This document shows positions 35,113 to 43,752 of a stretch of 64,000 nt of DNA, in pieces. The notes beneath the pieces were generated by a model. That model saw only the letters and a list, made by a program, of their open reading frames with translations. It had not been told where the DNA came from and ran no database searches. The position numbers and the translations under genes were made by a program. The DNA comes from Parvibaculum sp. (lineage in GTDB: Bacteria > Pseudomonadota > Alphaproteobacteria > Parvibaculales > Parvibaculaceae). The first letter of the stretch is position 1, and the number at the start of each line of letters is the position of its first letter. The stretch covers positions 744,001-808,000 of the forward strand of contig JAEPQD010000002.1 of NCBI GenBank assembly GCA_017642695.1, written 5' to 3'.

Positions 35113-36651
35113 TTAAACAGGGGCGACGCATTCCATGCGCGGGGTGCGGTGCGGCGGCTCGGCGTCCTTGAGGTCCGCGAGGAGGTCGGACTTGAGGGAG
35201 GCATAGGCGGGATCGGTCCAGAGGTTGCGGAGCTGGCCGGGGTCTTCCTTGTGGTCGTAGAGTTCGCCCTCGGTGCCGTCATAGATCGTGCCGGGGAGAT
35301 AGGCGGTGATCGTGTAACCGTCGCGATAGATGGTGCGCAGCCCTACCGTCGTGCCATCCACGTGCTGGCAGTCCCATTCGGTGAAGACGCGCTCGCGGCC
35401 CTGTTTGTCCGCGTCGGCATCGGACTTCGGCATGGGCTTGCCCTGCATCCATTCGGCGGCGGGCAGTCCCGCGATCTCGCAGAAGGTCGGCGCGAGGTCG
35501 ACCTGACCGACAGGCTTTCCGACCGTCGAGGGCACGACGTTCGCCGACCTTGCGGGGCGCCAGATCATCGGCAGGCGCATCAGCGCATCGACATGATACG
35601 GGCCCTTGAAGAGGAGGCCGAACTCGCCCTGGAATTCGCCGTGGTCGGTCGTGAAGACGACATCGACATCGTCGCCCCAGCCGCGGCTCTCGATATAGGC
35701 CATGACCTTCGCGATGGCCTCGTCGATCAGCTCATTCTCGACATGGGTGAAGGCGTTGATCTCCTGCACCTGGTCGGCGGTCATGTCGCAGGCGCGGAAG
35801 TCCGGCGGCGCCTCGAAATTCGTCACGCGCTCGCCCCTGTACCATTCCATCCAGTGTCGCGGTTTGTCGCTGAGCACCTTCTCGATCTTTTCCCTGGAGC
35901 CCGGATAGAACTCCGGCAGCGGCGTGTCGCGCCAGGGATGGCGCTTCAGTTCGGACTGCGGCGGGTCCCAGGGATGGTGCGGATCGGGGAAGCTCATCCA
36001 GCAGAACCAGTCGTCCTCCGCGTCCACCGAGGAGAGCCAGTTCACCGTGCGGTCGGCCACCCAGTCGGTGTGGTAGTGCTCGCGCGCGACGGGATTGAAG
36101 TGGAGCTGGCATCCGCCGGTCTCGCCGCCGCCCGCCGCGTTCACCTGAAACTTCTCGTTGAGGTTCATGTAGAAGCCGGCGAGCTCTTCAGGATGATTCT
36201 TCTTCATCCACTCGTTGTAGTGGAGGATCAGCGGAGAGTGCGTCGCGAGCTCCATGTAGTCGAAGCCGCGATGCGGGCCATTCTCGCCGAGGCGCGCCAT
36301 CTGGCTTTCGTAGAATTTCCGGTTCGGGTCGAAGAAGGGTTCGAAATGCGCCTTGCCGATGAGCGCGGTCTTGTAACCCGCCTTGTCGTGGAGATATTGC
36401 GCGACGGAGGGCGCGTCTTCCGGCAGCGGCACGCCGTTCATCCAGACGCCATGCGTCGAGACATACTGCCCGGTGATCATGGTCGAGCGCGCGGGCATGC
36501 AGACGACGTTCTGGTTGTGCGCGCGGGTGTAGTTGATGCCGTTCGCGGCGAGCGCGTCGATGGCCGGGGTCTTGGCGATCTTCTGTCCGTTCGCGCCGAT
36601 GGCATCGAAGCGCATCTGGTCGGTGGTGATGAAAAGGATCTTGCGGCCCAT
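35113..36651 (-). CDS. Sulfatase (formylglycine-dependent, arylsulfatase-like)
   Basis: The ATG at 36651 (512 residues) follows GGGAGAGA. The N-terminus MGRKILFITTDQMRFDAIG carries the metal-binding Asp11. The formylglycine motif CMPARST has Cys51, which needs modification by a sulfatase-maturating enzyme; none is encoded in this window. A second metal site is VVFTTDHGEFQGEFGLL. There is no signal peptide, so the enzyme appears cytoplasmic. The substrate could be an alkyl, aryl or choline sulfate, or a phosphonate ester. The next gene downstream is a crotonase across the repeat. Confidence 0.9.
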   Translation of the reverse strand: MGRKILFITTDQMRFDAIGANGQKIAKTPAIDALAANGINYTRAHNQNVVCMPARSTMITGQYVSTHGVWMNGVPLPEDAPSVAQYLHDKAGYKTALIGKAHFEPFFDPNRKFYESQMARLGENGPHRGFDYMELATHSPLILHYNEWMKKNHPEELAGFYMNLNEKFQVNAAGGGETGGCQLHFNPVAREHYHTDWVADRTVNWLSSVDAEDDWFCWMSFPDPHHPWDPPQSELKRHPWRDTPLPEFYPGSREKIEKVLSDKPRHWMEWYRGERVTNFEAPPDFRACDMTADQVQEINAFTHVENELIDEAIAKVMAYIESRGWGDDVDVVFTTDHGEFQGEFGLLFKGPYHVDALMRLPMIWRPARSANVVPSTVGKPVGQVDLAPTFCEIAGLPAAEWMQGKPMPKSDADADKQGRERVFTEWDCQHVDGTTVGLRTIYRDGYTITAYLPGTIYDGTEGELYDHKEDPGQLRNLWTDPAYASLKSDLLADLKDAEPPHRTPRMECVAPV

Positions 36652-36836
36652 GACGTTCTCTCCCGTGAGCGCCACCCGGCACTCTAATGTTTGTCATTAT
36701 TTTCTAGGGGAGACCCTGCATTACGGCAAGCGCCCAAGGCTTCCGATGGATGATTTGTTCACGGAAAAAACGACCTGTATTCACGACACAGCAAGAAAGC
36801 GGGAAGGCCAATAAGTCCCGTGAATGAGGCGTATTT

Positions 36837-37034
36837 TCAGACGCTGACGTCGAGACGGGTGCCGAGGCCGTCGGGCGGGGTGGCCTTCGCCGCCGCTTGC
36901 GCGGCTTCGGCGAGCATGTCGACCATCGCCTTTTCCTGTTCCTGCCCGGCGCGGAGCATGGCGATCTGCATGGCCTGGGCGATCTGGTTCTGCTGACTGG
37001 CGGCGGCCGCGGCCGCCATACCCGATATGGACAT
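36837..37034 (-). CDS. YjfB-like putative motility protein
   Basis: The 65-residue protein begins MSISGMAAAAAASQQNQIAQAMQIAMLRAGQEQEKAMVDMLAEA, matching the short YjfB family, whose members are about 60 residues and start M(D/S)ISG. The family is annotated as putative motility because of its association with motility genes. No such genes are nearby here, so the role is open. The composition is helical and Ala/Gln/Met-rich. Confidence 0.65.
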   Translation of the reverse strand: MSISGMAAAAAASQQNQIAQAMQIAMLRAGQEQEKAMVDMLAEAAQAAAKATPPDGLGTRLDVSV

Positions 37035-37129
37035 GGATACCCGAATGCGAAACTGGACTTCGCGTTCAGGGTAGGGGGAGCGGCTTAACGTTTCCTTGGC
37101 GGACTGTCCCGTTTCGGACCAGAGCCGGA

Positions 37130-37939
37130 TCAGGTTTCCCCTTCACCCTTGAGGAAGGAGATCATGGCCGGCAGCGCGGCGCGGTCCTGCAGCATGAAGA
37201 GGTGGCCGCCCTCGAAGAAGCGGAGTTCCGAGCCCTTGATGCGGGACGCCATCTTCTCCTGCGTTTCGGGGAGCGCGATGCCGTCATACCTGCCGCCGCA
37301 GATGAGGGTCGGGCAGCGGATCTCGCCGAGGCGGTCCCATGTGTCGTGTGCGGCGCGGGCTTCCAGCTGGCGGCGCGCGCCCATTTCGCGGCCCGGTTCA
37401 TCCGCATAGGGATCGTTGGCGGCGAAAGCGACGAGCTGTTCGTATGTGTCGGCATTCGCTTTCGCCCAGGCCTCGTCATGCCGCGTATCGGAAATCGGGA
37501 TCATGTGGCGGGCACGCTCCTCGCGGGTCATGCCGGTCAGCGTGTGGAGCGGGTACGAGGCGCCGCCCGCGCCGCCGGGCGAGGTGCAGGCGAGGACGAG
37601 GCCCTCGACGACATGCGGGTGCCGGATCGCGAGTTCCTGCGCGACCATGCCGCCGAAAGAGACGCCGACGACGAGGGTGGAATGCCAGCCGATGGCGTCC
37701 ATGAGGTTCACGGCATCTTCGGCGTATTCGGCCATGCTGTAGGGCCGGTCCGGTTTCGAGGTTTGGCCGAGGCCGCGCTGATCGTAGGCCAGCATGTCGA
37801 AATGTTTCGGGACGGGGCCGTCCAGCACATTCGGACGGAGACGCAGGTCACCCCCGGTGCCGGAAATGAAGAGGAGGCGGGGGCCTGCGCCCATGCGCTC
37901 GTAGAAAATCTCGATGTCGCCCGCGGTGGCGAATGGCAT
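37130..37939 (-). CDS. Alpha/beta-fold hydrolase
   Basis: The 269-residue protein starts MPFATAGDIEIFYERMGAGPRLLFISGTGGD, where the usual HG motif is replaced by SGTGGD. The nucleophile elbow is VVGVSFGGMVAQELAIRHP (Ser near residue 95), with LAYDQRGLGQTSKPD before it and a C-terminal FFEGGHLFMLQD holding the histidine. It is less related to the two other hydrolases of the window. The gene is divergent from cysE across 188 bases. Confidence 0.87.
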   Translation of the reverse strand: MPFATAGDIEIFYERMGAGPRLLFISGTGGDLRLRPNVLDGPVPKHFDMLAYDQRGLGQTSKPDRPYSMAEYAEDAVNLMDAIGWHSTLVVGVSFGGMVAQELAIRHPHVVEGLVLACTSPGGAGGASYPLHTLTGMTREERARHMIPISDTRHDEAWAKANADTYEQLVAFAANDPYADEPGREMGARRQLEARAAHDTWDRLGEIRCPTLICGGRYDGIALPETQEKMASRIKGSELRFFEGGHLFMLQDRAALPAMISFLKGEGET

Positions 37940-38127
37940 GTGGCCTCTCCCGATGATGCGTTCCGGAAAAGATTAACATGAGCGGCGGCGAGGTAGGTTC
38001 TCCTATTGAACTCGCATGGGCGCGCGCTATGTATTAAGCTCTTTGCAACAGGCTCCGTGGTCAGGTCGCGGGGTTTTCCGCGCATGCAGCCCCGTCTTCC
38101 GGCGGGCGCAAGGGAAGGAGCGGGGTC

Positions 38128-38964
38128 ATGTCGAAGCCGGTCGAAAAGAATCAGCCGCTGTCCGTGTGCGATCCCGTCTGGGAGCGCGTGCGCGGGGAAG
38201 CCGAAGATATGGCGGCGGGCGAGCCGATCCTTGCGAGTTTCCTCTATTCGACGATCCTCAATCACCGCACATTCAACGACGCGCTCGCCTATCATCTGGC
38301 GCAGAAGCTCGGCAATGCGGAAGTGCATTCGATGCAGTTGCGCGAGCTTTTCGACGAGGCGCTGCGCGAGCAGCCGGAGATCGGCGAGGCGACCCGCGCC
38401 GACATCGTCGCCTATTACGACCGCGACCCGGCCTGCCACTCCTATATTCAGCCGCTTCTCTACTTCAAGGGCTTCCACGCGCTGCAGGCCTACCGCGTCG
38501 CGCACTGGCTCTGGGGGGAGGGACGCCGCGCGATGGCGCTCTATCTGCAGAGCCGAATGTCGGAGCTTTTTGCGGTGGATATCCATCCGGCGGCGAAGCT
38601 TGGCCGCGGTATCTTCATCGACCATGCGACTGGCATCGTGATCGGCGAGACGGCCGTCGTGGAAGACGACGTGTCGATGCTCCACGGCGTGACGCTGGGC
38701 GGCACGGGCAAGGAAACGGGCGACCGGCACCCGAAGGTGCGGCGCGGTGTGCTCATTTCCGTCGGCGCCAAGGTACTCGGCAATATCGAGATCGGCGAAT
38801 ACAGCCGGATCGGAGCCGGCAGCGTGGTGCTGCATGAGGTGCCGGCGCATTGCACGGCTGTCGGCGTGCCGGCGAAGATCGTCGGCTGCGCGGGCTGCGA
38901 CAAGCCCGCCCATGCGATGGACCACATCATCCGCGAAGACGGCGATCCGGGCGCAGGCATCTGA
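38128..38964 (+). CDS. cysE: Serine O-acetyltransferase
   Basis: The 278-residue protein has the N-terminal helical domain (DPVWERVRGEAEDMAAGEPILASFLYSTIL) and the left-handed beta-helix with hexapeptide repeats (DIHPAAKLGRGIFIDHATGIVIGETAVVEDDVSMLHGVTLGGTG). His in the DHATG segment and the DRHPKV loop are the active-site parts. It acetylates serine from acetyl-CoA, the first step of cysteine synthesis. No cysK is next to it. The stop is three bases from the convergent oxidoreductase gene. Confidence 0.95.
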   Translation: MSKPVEKNQPLSVCDPVWERVRGEAEDMAAGEPILASFLYSTILNHRTFNDALAYHLAQKLGNAEVHSMQLRELFDEALREQPEIGEATRADIVAYYDRDPACHSYIQPLLYFKGFHALQAYRVAHWLWGEGRRAMALYLQSRMSELFAVDIHPAAKLGRGIFIDHATGIVIGETAVVEDDVSMLHGVTLGGTGKETGDRHPKVRRGVLISVGAKVLGNIEIGEYSRIGAGSVVLHEVPAHCTAVGVPAKIVGCAGCDKPAHAMDHIIREDGDPGAGI

Positions 38965-38967
38965 CGT

Positions 38968-40239
38968 TCAGGGCAGCCTGTCCTTCAACGCATAGAAGAT
39001 CATGCCCGCGACGAGACCGGGATAGCGCAGCAGCGTGCCGCCGGGGAATTTCGGCGTCTTCAAGTTCGCCATGACGTCGAAGCGTTCGGCCTGTCCGGCG
39101 ACGGCCTCGGCAGCGAGCTTGCCGCCCAGCGTCGCGATGTTGATGCCCTGTCCCGAATAGCCATGCGCGAAGATGACGTTCGGCGCGAGGCGGCCGAAAT
39201 GCGGCATGCGCTTCAGCGTGATCGCGACGGCGCCCGACCAGGCGTAGTCAATGCGCTTGTCCGCGAGTTGCGGGAAGACGCGGAGCATCGGCTTTCGGAC
39301 AAAGGCGGCAAGGTCCTGCGGCAGGTTCGGCGAATAGCTCTCGCCGCCACCGAAGATGAGGCGGCCGTCTGCCGAAAGACGGTAGTAGTCGATCACGAAT
39401 TTCGTGTCCTGTACGCAGACATCGTCGCGGATCAGCTTGCGCGCTTCCTCGCCCAGCGGTTCGGTCGCCAGGAGGAAATTGTTGATCGGCATGATGGCGC
39501 CCGCGACGCGGGGCTCGAGCTTGCCCAGATAGGCATTGCAGGCGAGAACGACGTGGCGCGCGCGGACGGTTCCGTTTGCGGTTTTCACGGTGGCGGGGTC
39601 TTCGTGCGTCACGTCGAGGACGCGCGTTTTCTCATGGATCGCGACGCCCTTTTCGCGCGCAGCGCGCGCGAGGCCCAGCGCATAATTCAGTGGGTGCAGA
39701 TGCGCGCCCGCTTCCTCCAGAATGCCGCCGTGATAGCATTGCGTTGCCACCATCGCATGCATTTCGTCGCGCGGCACGTAGCGCATTTTCGTGTAGTCGT
39801 ATTCCTTCGCGAGATGCTCCACTTCCGATTGCAGCCAGACGGCGTCGCCGGGCTTCCACGCAGCCTGCAGCAGGCCCGGCTTGAGGTCGCAATCGATTTC
39901 GTGGCGCGCGATCAGGTGTTTCACCAGCGCGTTGCTTTCGACGCCAAGATCCCAGAGGCGATGCGCCCATTCCTTTCCGAGACGCATTTCCAGTTCGCGC
40001 TGATCCTTCCGCTGGCCGACGCCCAACTGTCCGCCATTGCGGCCCGATGCGCCCCAGCCGATACGTTCGGCTTCAAGAACCGTCACCTTGTAGCCGCGCT
40101 CCGCGAGATGGAGCGCCGCCGTGAGGCCCGTATATCCCGCACCGATCACGCAGACATCCGACGAAACCTCACCCTTCAGGGCAAGGATGGCAGGCGCGTC
40201 GTTTGCGGTGGCGGCGTAGTAGGAGGGCGGATAGGCCAT
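38968..40239 (-). CDS. FAD-dependent oxidoreductase, DAO/PuuB-like
   Basis: The 423-residue protein has the FAD-binding motif VIGAGYTGLTAALHLAERGYKVTVLEAE (GxGxxG near residue 32) and the WGASGRNGGQLG segment typical of gamma-glutamylputrescine oxidase and related amine oxidases. The C-terminal part has HGYSGQGINIATLGGKLAAEAV. It likely oxidises a secondary or primary amine such as a polyamine derivative, an amino acid or glycine-like compound. No other putrescine genes are visible nearby. The next gene upstream starts five bases before, on the same strand. Confidence 0.88.
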   Translation of the reverse strand: MAYPPSYYAATANDAPAILALKGEVSSDVCVIGAGYTGLTAALHLAERGYKVTVLEAERIGWGASGRNGGQLGVGQRKDQRELEMRLGKEWAHRLWDLGVESNALVKHLIARHEIDCDLKPGLLQAAWKPGDAVWLQSEVEHLAKEYDYTKMRYVPRDEMHAMVATQCYHGGILEEAGAHLHPLNYALGLARAAREKGVAIHEKTRVLDVTHEDPATVKTANGTVRARHVVLACNAYLGKLEPRVAGAIMPINNFLLATEPLGEEARKLIRDDVCVQDTKFVIDYYRLSADGRLIFGGGESYSPNLPQDLAAFVRKPMLRVFPQLADKRIDYAWSGAVAITLKRMPHFGRLAPNVIFAHGYSGQGINIATLGGKLAAEAVAGQAERFDVMANLKTPKFPGGTLLRYPGLVAGMIFYALKDRLP

Positions 40240-40244
40240 GTTTG

Positions 40245-40520
40245 TCAGAGCTCTACCTTCTCGTCGCTGCGATCATCGGCATAGATGTCGCAGAGATCGA
40301 GGCAGGCCTCGAAGGGGGCGCTGTCACGCGTGTTTTCCAATGCGTCGTCGTCTTCCCAGTCGCTGCGGAAGATCACCTTGCCGTCTTCCTCGGTAACGGT
40401 TGCACCGATGAAACCACGCGGCGGATTGCGGTCGAACTCGCGTTCCTTGTAGGCGCGGAGCTGCGTCAGGATGTGATCGGCCTGCGAGGTTTCGAACGTG
40501 ATCTTGAGGGCGATAGGCAT
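40245..40520 (-). CDS. Small conserved-looking protein of unknown function
   Basis: The ATG at 40520 (91 residues, MPIALKITFETSQADHILTQLRAYKERE) is used; the longer frame to 40652 has no start context. The size and pattern, a strand, a helix, then GFIGATVTEEDGKVIFRSDWEDDDALENT, suggest a dimeric alpha/beta-barrel (ABM-like) fold, but this is only a resemblance. The C-terminus is acidic. It is the likely first gene of a pair with the FAD oxidoreductase. Confidence 0.65.
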   Translation of the reverse strand: MPIALKITFETSQADHILTQLRAYKEREFDRNPPRGFIGATVTEEDGKVIFRSDWEDDDALENTRDSAPFEACLDLCDIYADDRSDEKVEL

Positions 40521-40679
40521 TTTTACTCCTTGTCGGTCCCACTCTTTACGGGCGGGTCTTTTTCGGCTGTGCAGTTCTATAGCACAAGGCCAAGGTGCGG
40601 CGCTTTCACGCTTTGCGCGGAACCGTTGCCACGGCAGAATGCCGGACAACAATCATAACGACAGGGCAGGAGGCGGCAA

Positions 40680-41486
40680 ATGGGACGCGTGCAGGGAAAA
40701 GTTGCGATCGTGACTGGCGCGGCGAAGGGCATCGGAGCGGCCACGGCGGCGGTACTTGCGCGGGAAGGCGCGAAGATCGTCTGTACCGACCTCGACGAAC
40801 AGGGCGGACAGGCCGTGGCGGACGAAATCGCCAATGCGGGCGGCGAAGCCATTTTCAAGCGGCACGATGTCGTCGACGAGTCGCAGTGGGAAGCGGCGGT
40901 GGTGCTGGCGGAAGAACGGTTCGGCGGACTTCACATTCTCGTCAACAATGCCGGTATTGCGCCCGAAGGCGGGCCCATCGAGGAGAAGACGCTGGCATCG
41001 TGGCGACGGACGATCGAGATCGACCTCGACAGCGTGTTTCTCGGCTGCAAGCACGGCATCCGTACGATCAAGAAGCATACGTCGAAGGGAGGCGCCGGCG
41101 GATCCATTATCAACATATCCTCGATCCTCGGGCTTGTCGGTCAGCCGAATGCGAGCGACTACAATGCGGCGAAAGGGGGCGTACGGCTGCTGACGAAATC
41201 GGCGGCGCTCGAATGCGCGGAGGCGGGATACAACATCAGGGTGAACTCGGTGCATCCCGGCTACATCGATACGCCGCTGGTGCGCGATGCGCTCAATCGC
41301 GGCGTGGTGCAGGGGCAGGCCGTTGGGCCAAATGAAATGCGTGAGCTTCTCATCATGCTGCATCCCGTCGGTCGGCTGGGTATCGCGGAGGAGATTGCCA
41401 ATGCGGTTCTCTTCCTTTCGAGCGAAGAGTCGAGCTTCATGACCGGGTCGGAACTTGTGGCCGACGGGGGCTATACAAGCCGTTAG
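40680..41486 (+). CDS. Short-chain dehydrogenase/reductase, hydroxysteroid-dehydrogenase-like
   Basis: The 268-residue classical SDR has TGAAKGIGAATAAVL near residue 12, CTDLDEQGG (Asp for NAD binding), NNAGIAPEGG, NISSILGLVGQPNASDYNAAKGG with Ser and Tyr-x3-Lys, and VHPGYIDTPL. The overall pattern resembles 3-alpha- or 7-alpha-hydroxysteroid and cyclopentanol dehydrogenases. The true substrate is not known. It is a single gene with its own GGCAGGAGG site. Confidence 0.9.
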   Translation: MGRVQGKVAIVTGAAKGIGAATAAVLAREGAKIVCTDLDEQGGQAVADEIANAGGEAIFKRHDVVDESQWEAAVVLAEERFGGLHILVNNAGIAPEGGPIEEKTLASWRRTIEIDLDSVFLGCKHGIRTIKKHTSKGGAGGSIINISSILGLVGQPNASDYNAAKGGVRLLTKSAALECAEAGYNIRVNSVHPGYIDTPLVRDALNRGVVQGQAVGPNEMRELLIMLHPVGRLGIAEEIANAVLFLSSEESSFMTGSELVADGGYTSR

Positions 41487-41492
41487 GCAGTT

Positions 41493-41633
41493 TCAGCGCG
41501 GATCGGGCTGGAGGAGCGCGCGCTGCTCCGCGCCCGGTTCCGCCGGAAACCGCGACTGAGCGAGTGTAAGGACCGCCGCGACCGTCAGCACGACGGCGAC
41601 GAAGGTCAGGAATCTCCGTGTGCGGCGCGACAT
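41493..41633 (-). CDS. Small single-span membrane protein
   Basis: A 46-codon frame begins MSRRTRRFLTFVAVVLTVAA and continues VLTLAQSRFPAEPGAEQRALLQPDPR. A positively charged N-terminus followed by a 17-residue hydrophobic stretch gives one membrane helix with the N-terminus inside. A GGAGGAACTGGGGAG site precedes the ATG at a normal distance. It lies between two rightward genes, on the opposite strand. No family is recognised. The start, helix and ribosome-binding site make it plausible. Confidence 0.5.
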   Translation of the reverse strand: MSRRTRRFLTFVAVVLTVAAVLTLAQSRFPAEPGAEQRALLQPDPR

Positions 41634-41829
41634 CTCCCCAGTTCCTCCCGCCATTTCGTTGGTGGCTCAAGAAAGACTGGCACGCGACGCTGCCGCCGCC
41701 CATTGGACCAAGCGCCGCAGGGATTTGCACCGGCGGCGTCAAATGGTTACAACCTCGGAACGCCGCCAGCGGCCCCTTGTGCGGCCCTTTCAGGGCATGC
41801 CGACAATTCAGCGACGACGGGAGAGCTTC

Positions 41830-42039
41830 TTGGACAAGACCGAAATCCAGCGTATCGAGGCTTATCTGCGCCAGAAGTTCCAGTTGCCGTCGATCATTGT
41901 GCGCCAGCGGCCCCAGAAGGACGATTCCGCTGAAGTGAACATCGGCGACGAGTTCATCGGCGTCATCTTCAAGGATGAGGAGGAGGGCGAGGTTTCCTAC
42001 GCCTTCAACATGGCGATTCTCGATATCGACCTGCCGTAA
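41830..42039 (+). CDS. DUF3126 protein
   Basis: I use the TTG at 41830 because GGGAGAG precedes it and the 69-residue product (LDKTEIQRIEAYLRQKFQLP...) then has the family's start and length. The ATG-initiated longer frame from 41620 adds 70 Arg-rich residues with no features. The core is SIIVRQRPQKDDSAEVNIGDEFIGVIFKDEEEGEVSYAFNMAILDIDL. DUF3126 is a small conserved alphaproteobacterial family of unknown function. The next gene is convergent and two bases away. Confidence 0.8.
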   Translation: MDKTEIQRIEAYLRQKFQLPSIIVRQRPQKDDSAEVNIGDEFIGVIFKDEEEGEVSYAFNMAILDIDLP

Positions 42040-42041
42040 GC

Positions 42042-42806
42042 TCAGTCCAATATCGTGCCCTGAAGGTCGTCCGTCGGCTCTGCGGCACCGAACTCCGAAA
42101 CCAGTTCCGAAACGGCGTCGTCGATCTGGCGCCAATCGTCCAGATGGCTCCGCTTGTAGCGATAGGCGAGTTCGAGTTCGGGGCCGATGAGGAGCGAGCG
42201 GGAGCAGTTCGGGCTTTCGATCAATGGCGTCTGGCGCTCGCAGAGTAGAAGCAGCATCCGCGATTCCGCATCCTTGCCGACAAGCAGGTCCTGATCCGCA
42301 TAGCCGCTGTCCTGCCGGAAGGGAAACAGCTGCAGGCCACCTGGCCCTTCGGAGGGCTCCGCGGTTTCCAAATACTTGGAATAAATGTCCTTCAGACGAC
42401 GGGCCGAGCTGAGTGGTGTCGCGCTTTCGTTCAGCGAGAAATAGATGACGTCCGAGTTGGCCGAGTTGTCCGAGAAGCTGTCCTGACGATCGCTCGAATA
42501 GGGCTCGAGGCCGGGCAGCAGGGCATGCATGTCGACGGCGGCGATGCGTCCGCCGCCGCGCTGGCTCGGATAGCGGGTGTAGTGCTCGGGGATCAGGAAG
42601 CGGGTATTGCCGACGATCGCCTCTACTTCGCCGCTGGCAGAGCTGGCGCGTGGATCGAGACCCAGCAACTCGCCGGGAGTAGGACCGAAATAGTAATAGA
42701 GGAAGATGCCGGAGAAGGTCAGGACGCCGACAAAGACCAGCGCCGGGATGATCCAGGCAGGCCGTTCCTGGACCAGTTCGTCACTCGATTGGTTGCGCCG
42801 TGCCAA
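42042..42806 (-). CDS. Single-span membrane protein of unknown function
   Basis: The 254-residue protein has a short cytoplasmic N-terminus (MARRNQSSDELVQERPAW), one membrane helix (about residues 19-41, IIPALVFVGVLTFSGIFLYYYFG) and a long, presumably periplasmic, domain. That domain includes PEHYTRYPSQRGGGRIAAVDMHALLPGLEPYSSDRQDSF and ESPNCSRSLL. It has two cysteines (CERQ and NCSR) about 12 residues apart. I recognise no family. The gene is convergent with DUF3126. Confidence 0.65.
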   Translation of the reverse strand: MARRNQSSDELVQERPAWIIPALVFVGVLTFSGIFLYYYFGPTPGELLGLDPRASSASGEVEAIVGNTRFLIPEHYTRYPSQRGGGRIAAVDMHALLPGLEPYSSDRQDSFSDNSANSDVIYFSLNESATPLSSARRLKDIYSKYLETAEPSEGPGGLQLFPFRQDSGYADQDLLVGKDAESRMLLLLCERQTPLIESPNCSRSLLIGPELELAYRYKRSHLDDWRQIDDAVSELVSEFGAAEPTDDLQGTILD

Positions 42807-43017
42807 ACCGCCGTCCCCTTACCGTCCGTGCTCTGTTCCGCATTGAAACAGGTTCGGCGCAAAGCGGCACGTGGCCCCAGGCCGGGCGCCCTTAGTGGAC
42901 GCGCTCCCGTCTCGTTGCACATCTTATAACCCACTGAAATTAAAAGATCATTTCAAAATCCAGGTGGGAAACCTCCTTCTCCGCCGCCGCTGGTACAGCG
43001 TTTGCGGACAAGGGGGC

Positions 43018-43383
43018 ATGACCAGTTTCGTTTTCAAATCGCTGATGATCGCCGGGGCCTTCCTCTTTTTCGGGGGTCATCTGCCTTTGACGGACGGGCG
43101 CGCGGGGGCGCTGCCGGGGTTCGCCTGTGAGGCGGACCTCGGCACCTGCCGGCTCGGGGGGACGGAGTTCGCCCTCGGCGAGCGTTCGGATCTCCTCGCC
43201 TCGATCGTCAATCGTTCGCGCGGCATGCCCGCCGCCGATCTGAAGGAGAGTCTTTCGGATCCGGCGCTGGTGGAGATCCTCGACGAACAGGTCGTTCCGG
43301 ATTTCATGGTAGCGGCTGCCGAAACACGCATCGCCGCACTCGCCAATCGTTTCATTGAGGGGGTCGAAACCGGCCGCCGCTGA
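43018..43383 (+). CDS. Exported protein of unknown function
   Basis: The ATG at 43018 (121 residues) is chosen because the product starts with a signal-peptide-like MTSFVFKSLMIAGAFLFFGG and an AAGGGGG site precedes it. The frame from 42871 is longer but not conserved-looking. The mature part has GFACEADLGTCRLGGTEFALGERSD with two cysteines, then a helical, acidic C-terminal half. No family is recognised. It is divergent from the membrane protein at 42042. Confidence 0.6.
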   Translation: MTSFVFKSLMIAGAFLFFGGHLPLTDGRAGALPGFACEADLGTCRLGGTEFALGERSDLLASIVNRSRGMPAADLKESLSDPALVEILDEQVVPDFMVAAAETRIAALANRFIEGVETGRR

Positions 43384-43440
43384 CATGGCCGGATCGAACG
43401 ACAGACAGCAGGGGTAGCCCGCGAGGGCGCACAGGGGCAG

Positions 43441-43752
43441 ATGCATCAGTTTACGGCGTTCTTCTTTTCAATCGCGACTGGGTTCGTTGCGGCCGGTCTC
43501 ACCAGCAGCTTCTACCGCATGGTGACAAGCAAGCCGCCGAGCTTCCAGCTCACGTCGGAATCCACTTTCGGTCAGCTTGCAGGTGTGCTTGCGCTGGTCT
43601 TCGCAGGGCCGACGGTTATCCTCAGAAACGCGCTGCGCGCGCAGGTGTTCGAGAACCGCCCGCCTTTCTGGATGCTGCTTTCGGGCTGCATCGCGACGAT
43701 CTGGAGCTTTCTCTCCGGCGTCTTCCTTCTCGGCGTGATGCTCTCCGCCTAG
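43441..43752 (+). CDS. Small integral membrane protein of unknown function
   Basis: The 103-residue protein has about three hydrophobic segments: FFFSIATGFVAAGLTSS near the start, FGQLAGVLALVFAGPTVIL in the middle and WMLLSGCIATIWSFLSGVFLLGVML at the end. It follows the exported protein by 57 bases in the same direction. Its stop overlaps that of the next, convergent gene by four bases. I recognise no family. Confidence 0.68.
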   Translation: MHQFTAFFFSIATGFVAAGLTSSFYRMVTSKPPSFQLTSESTFGQLAGVLALVFAGPTVILRNALRAQVFENRPPFWMLLSGCIATIWSFLSGVFLLGVMLSA

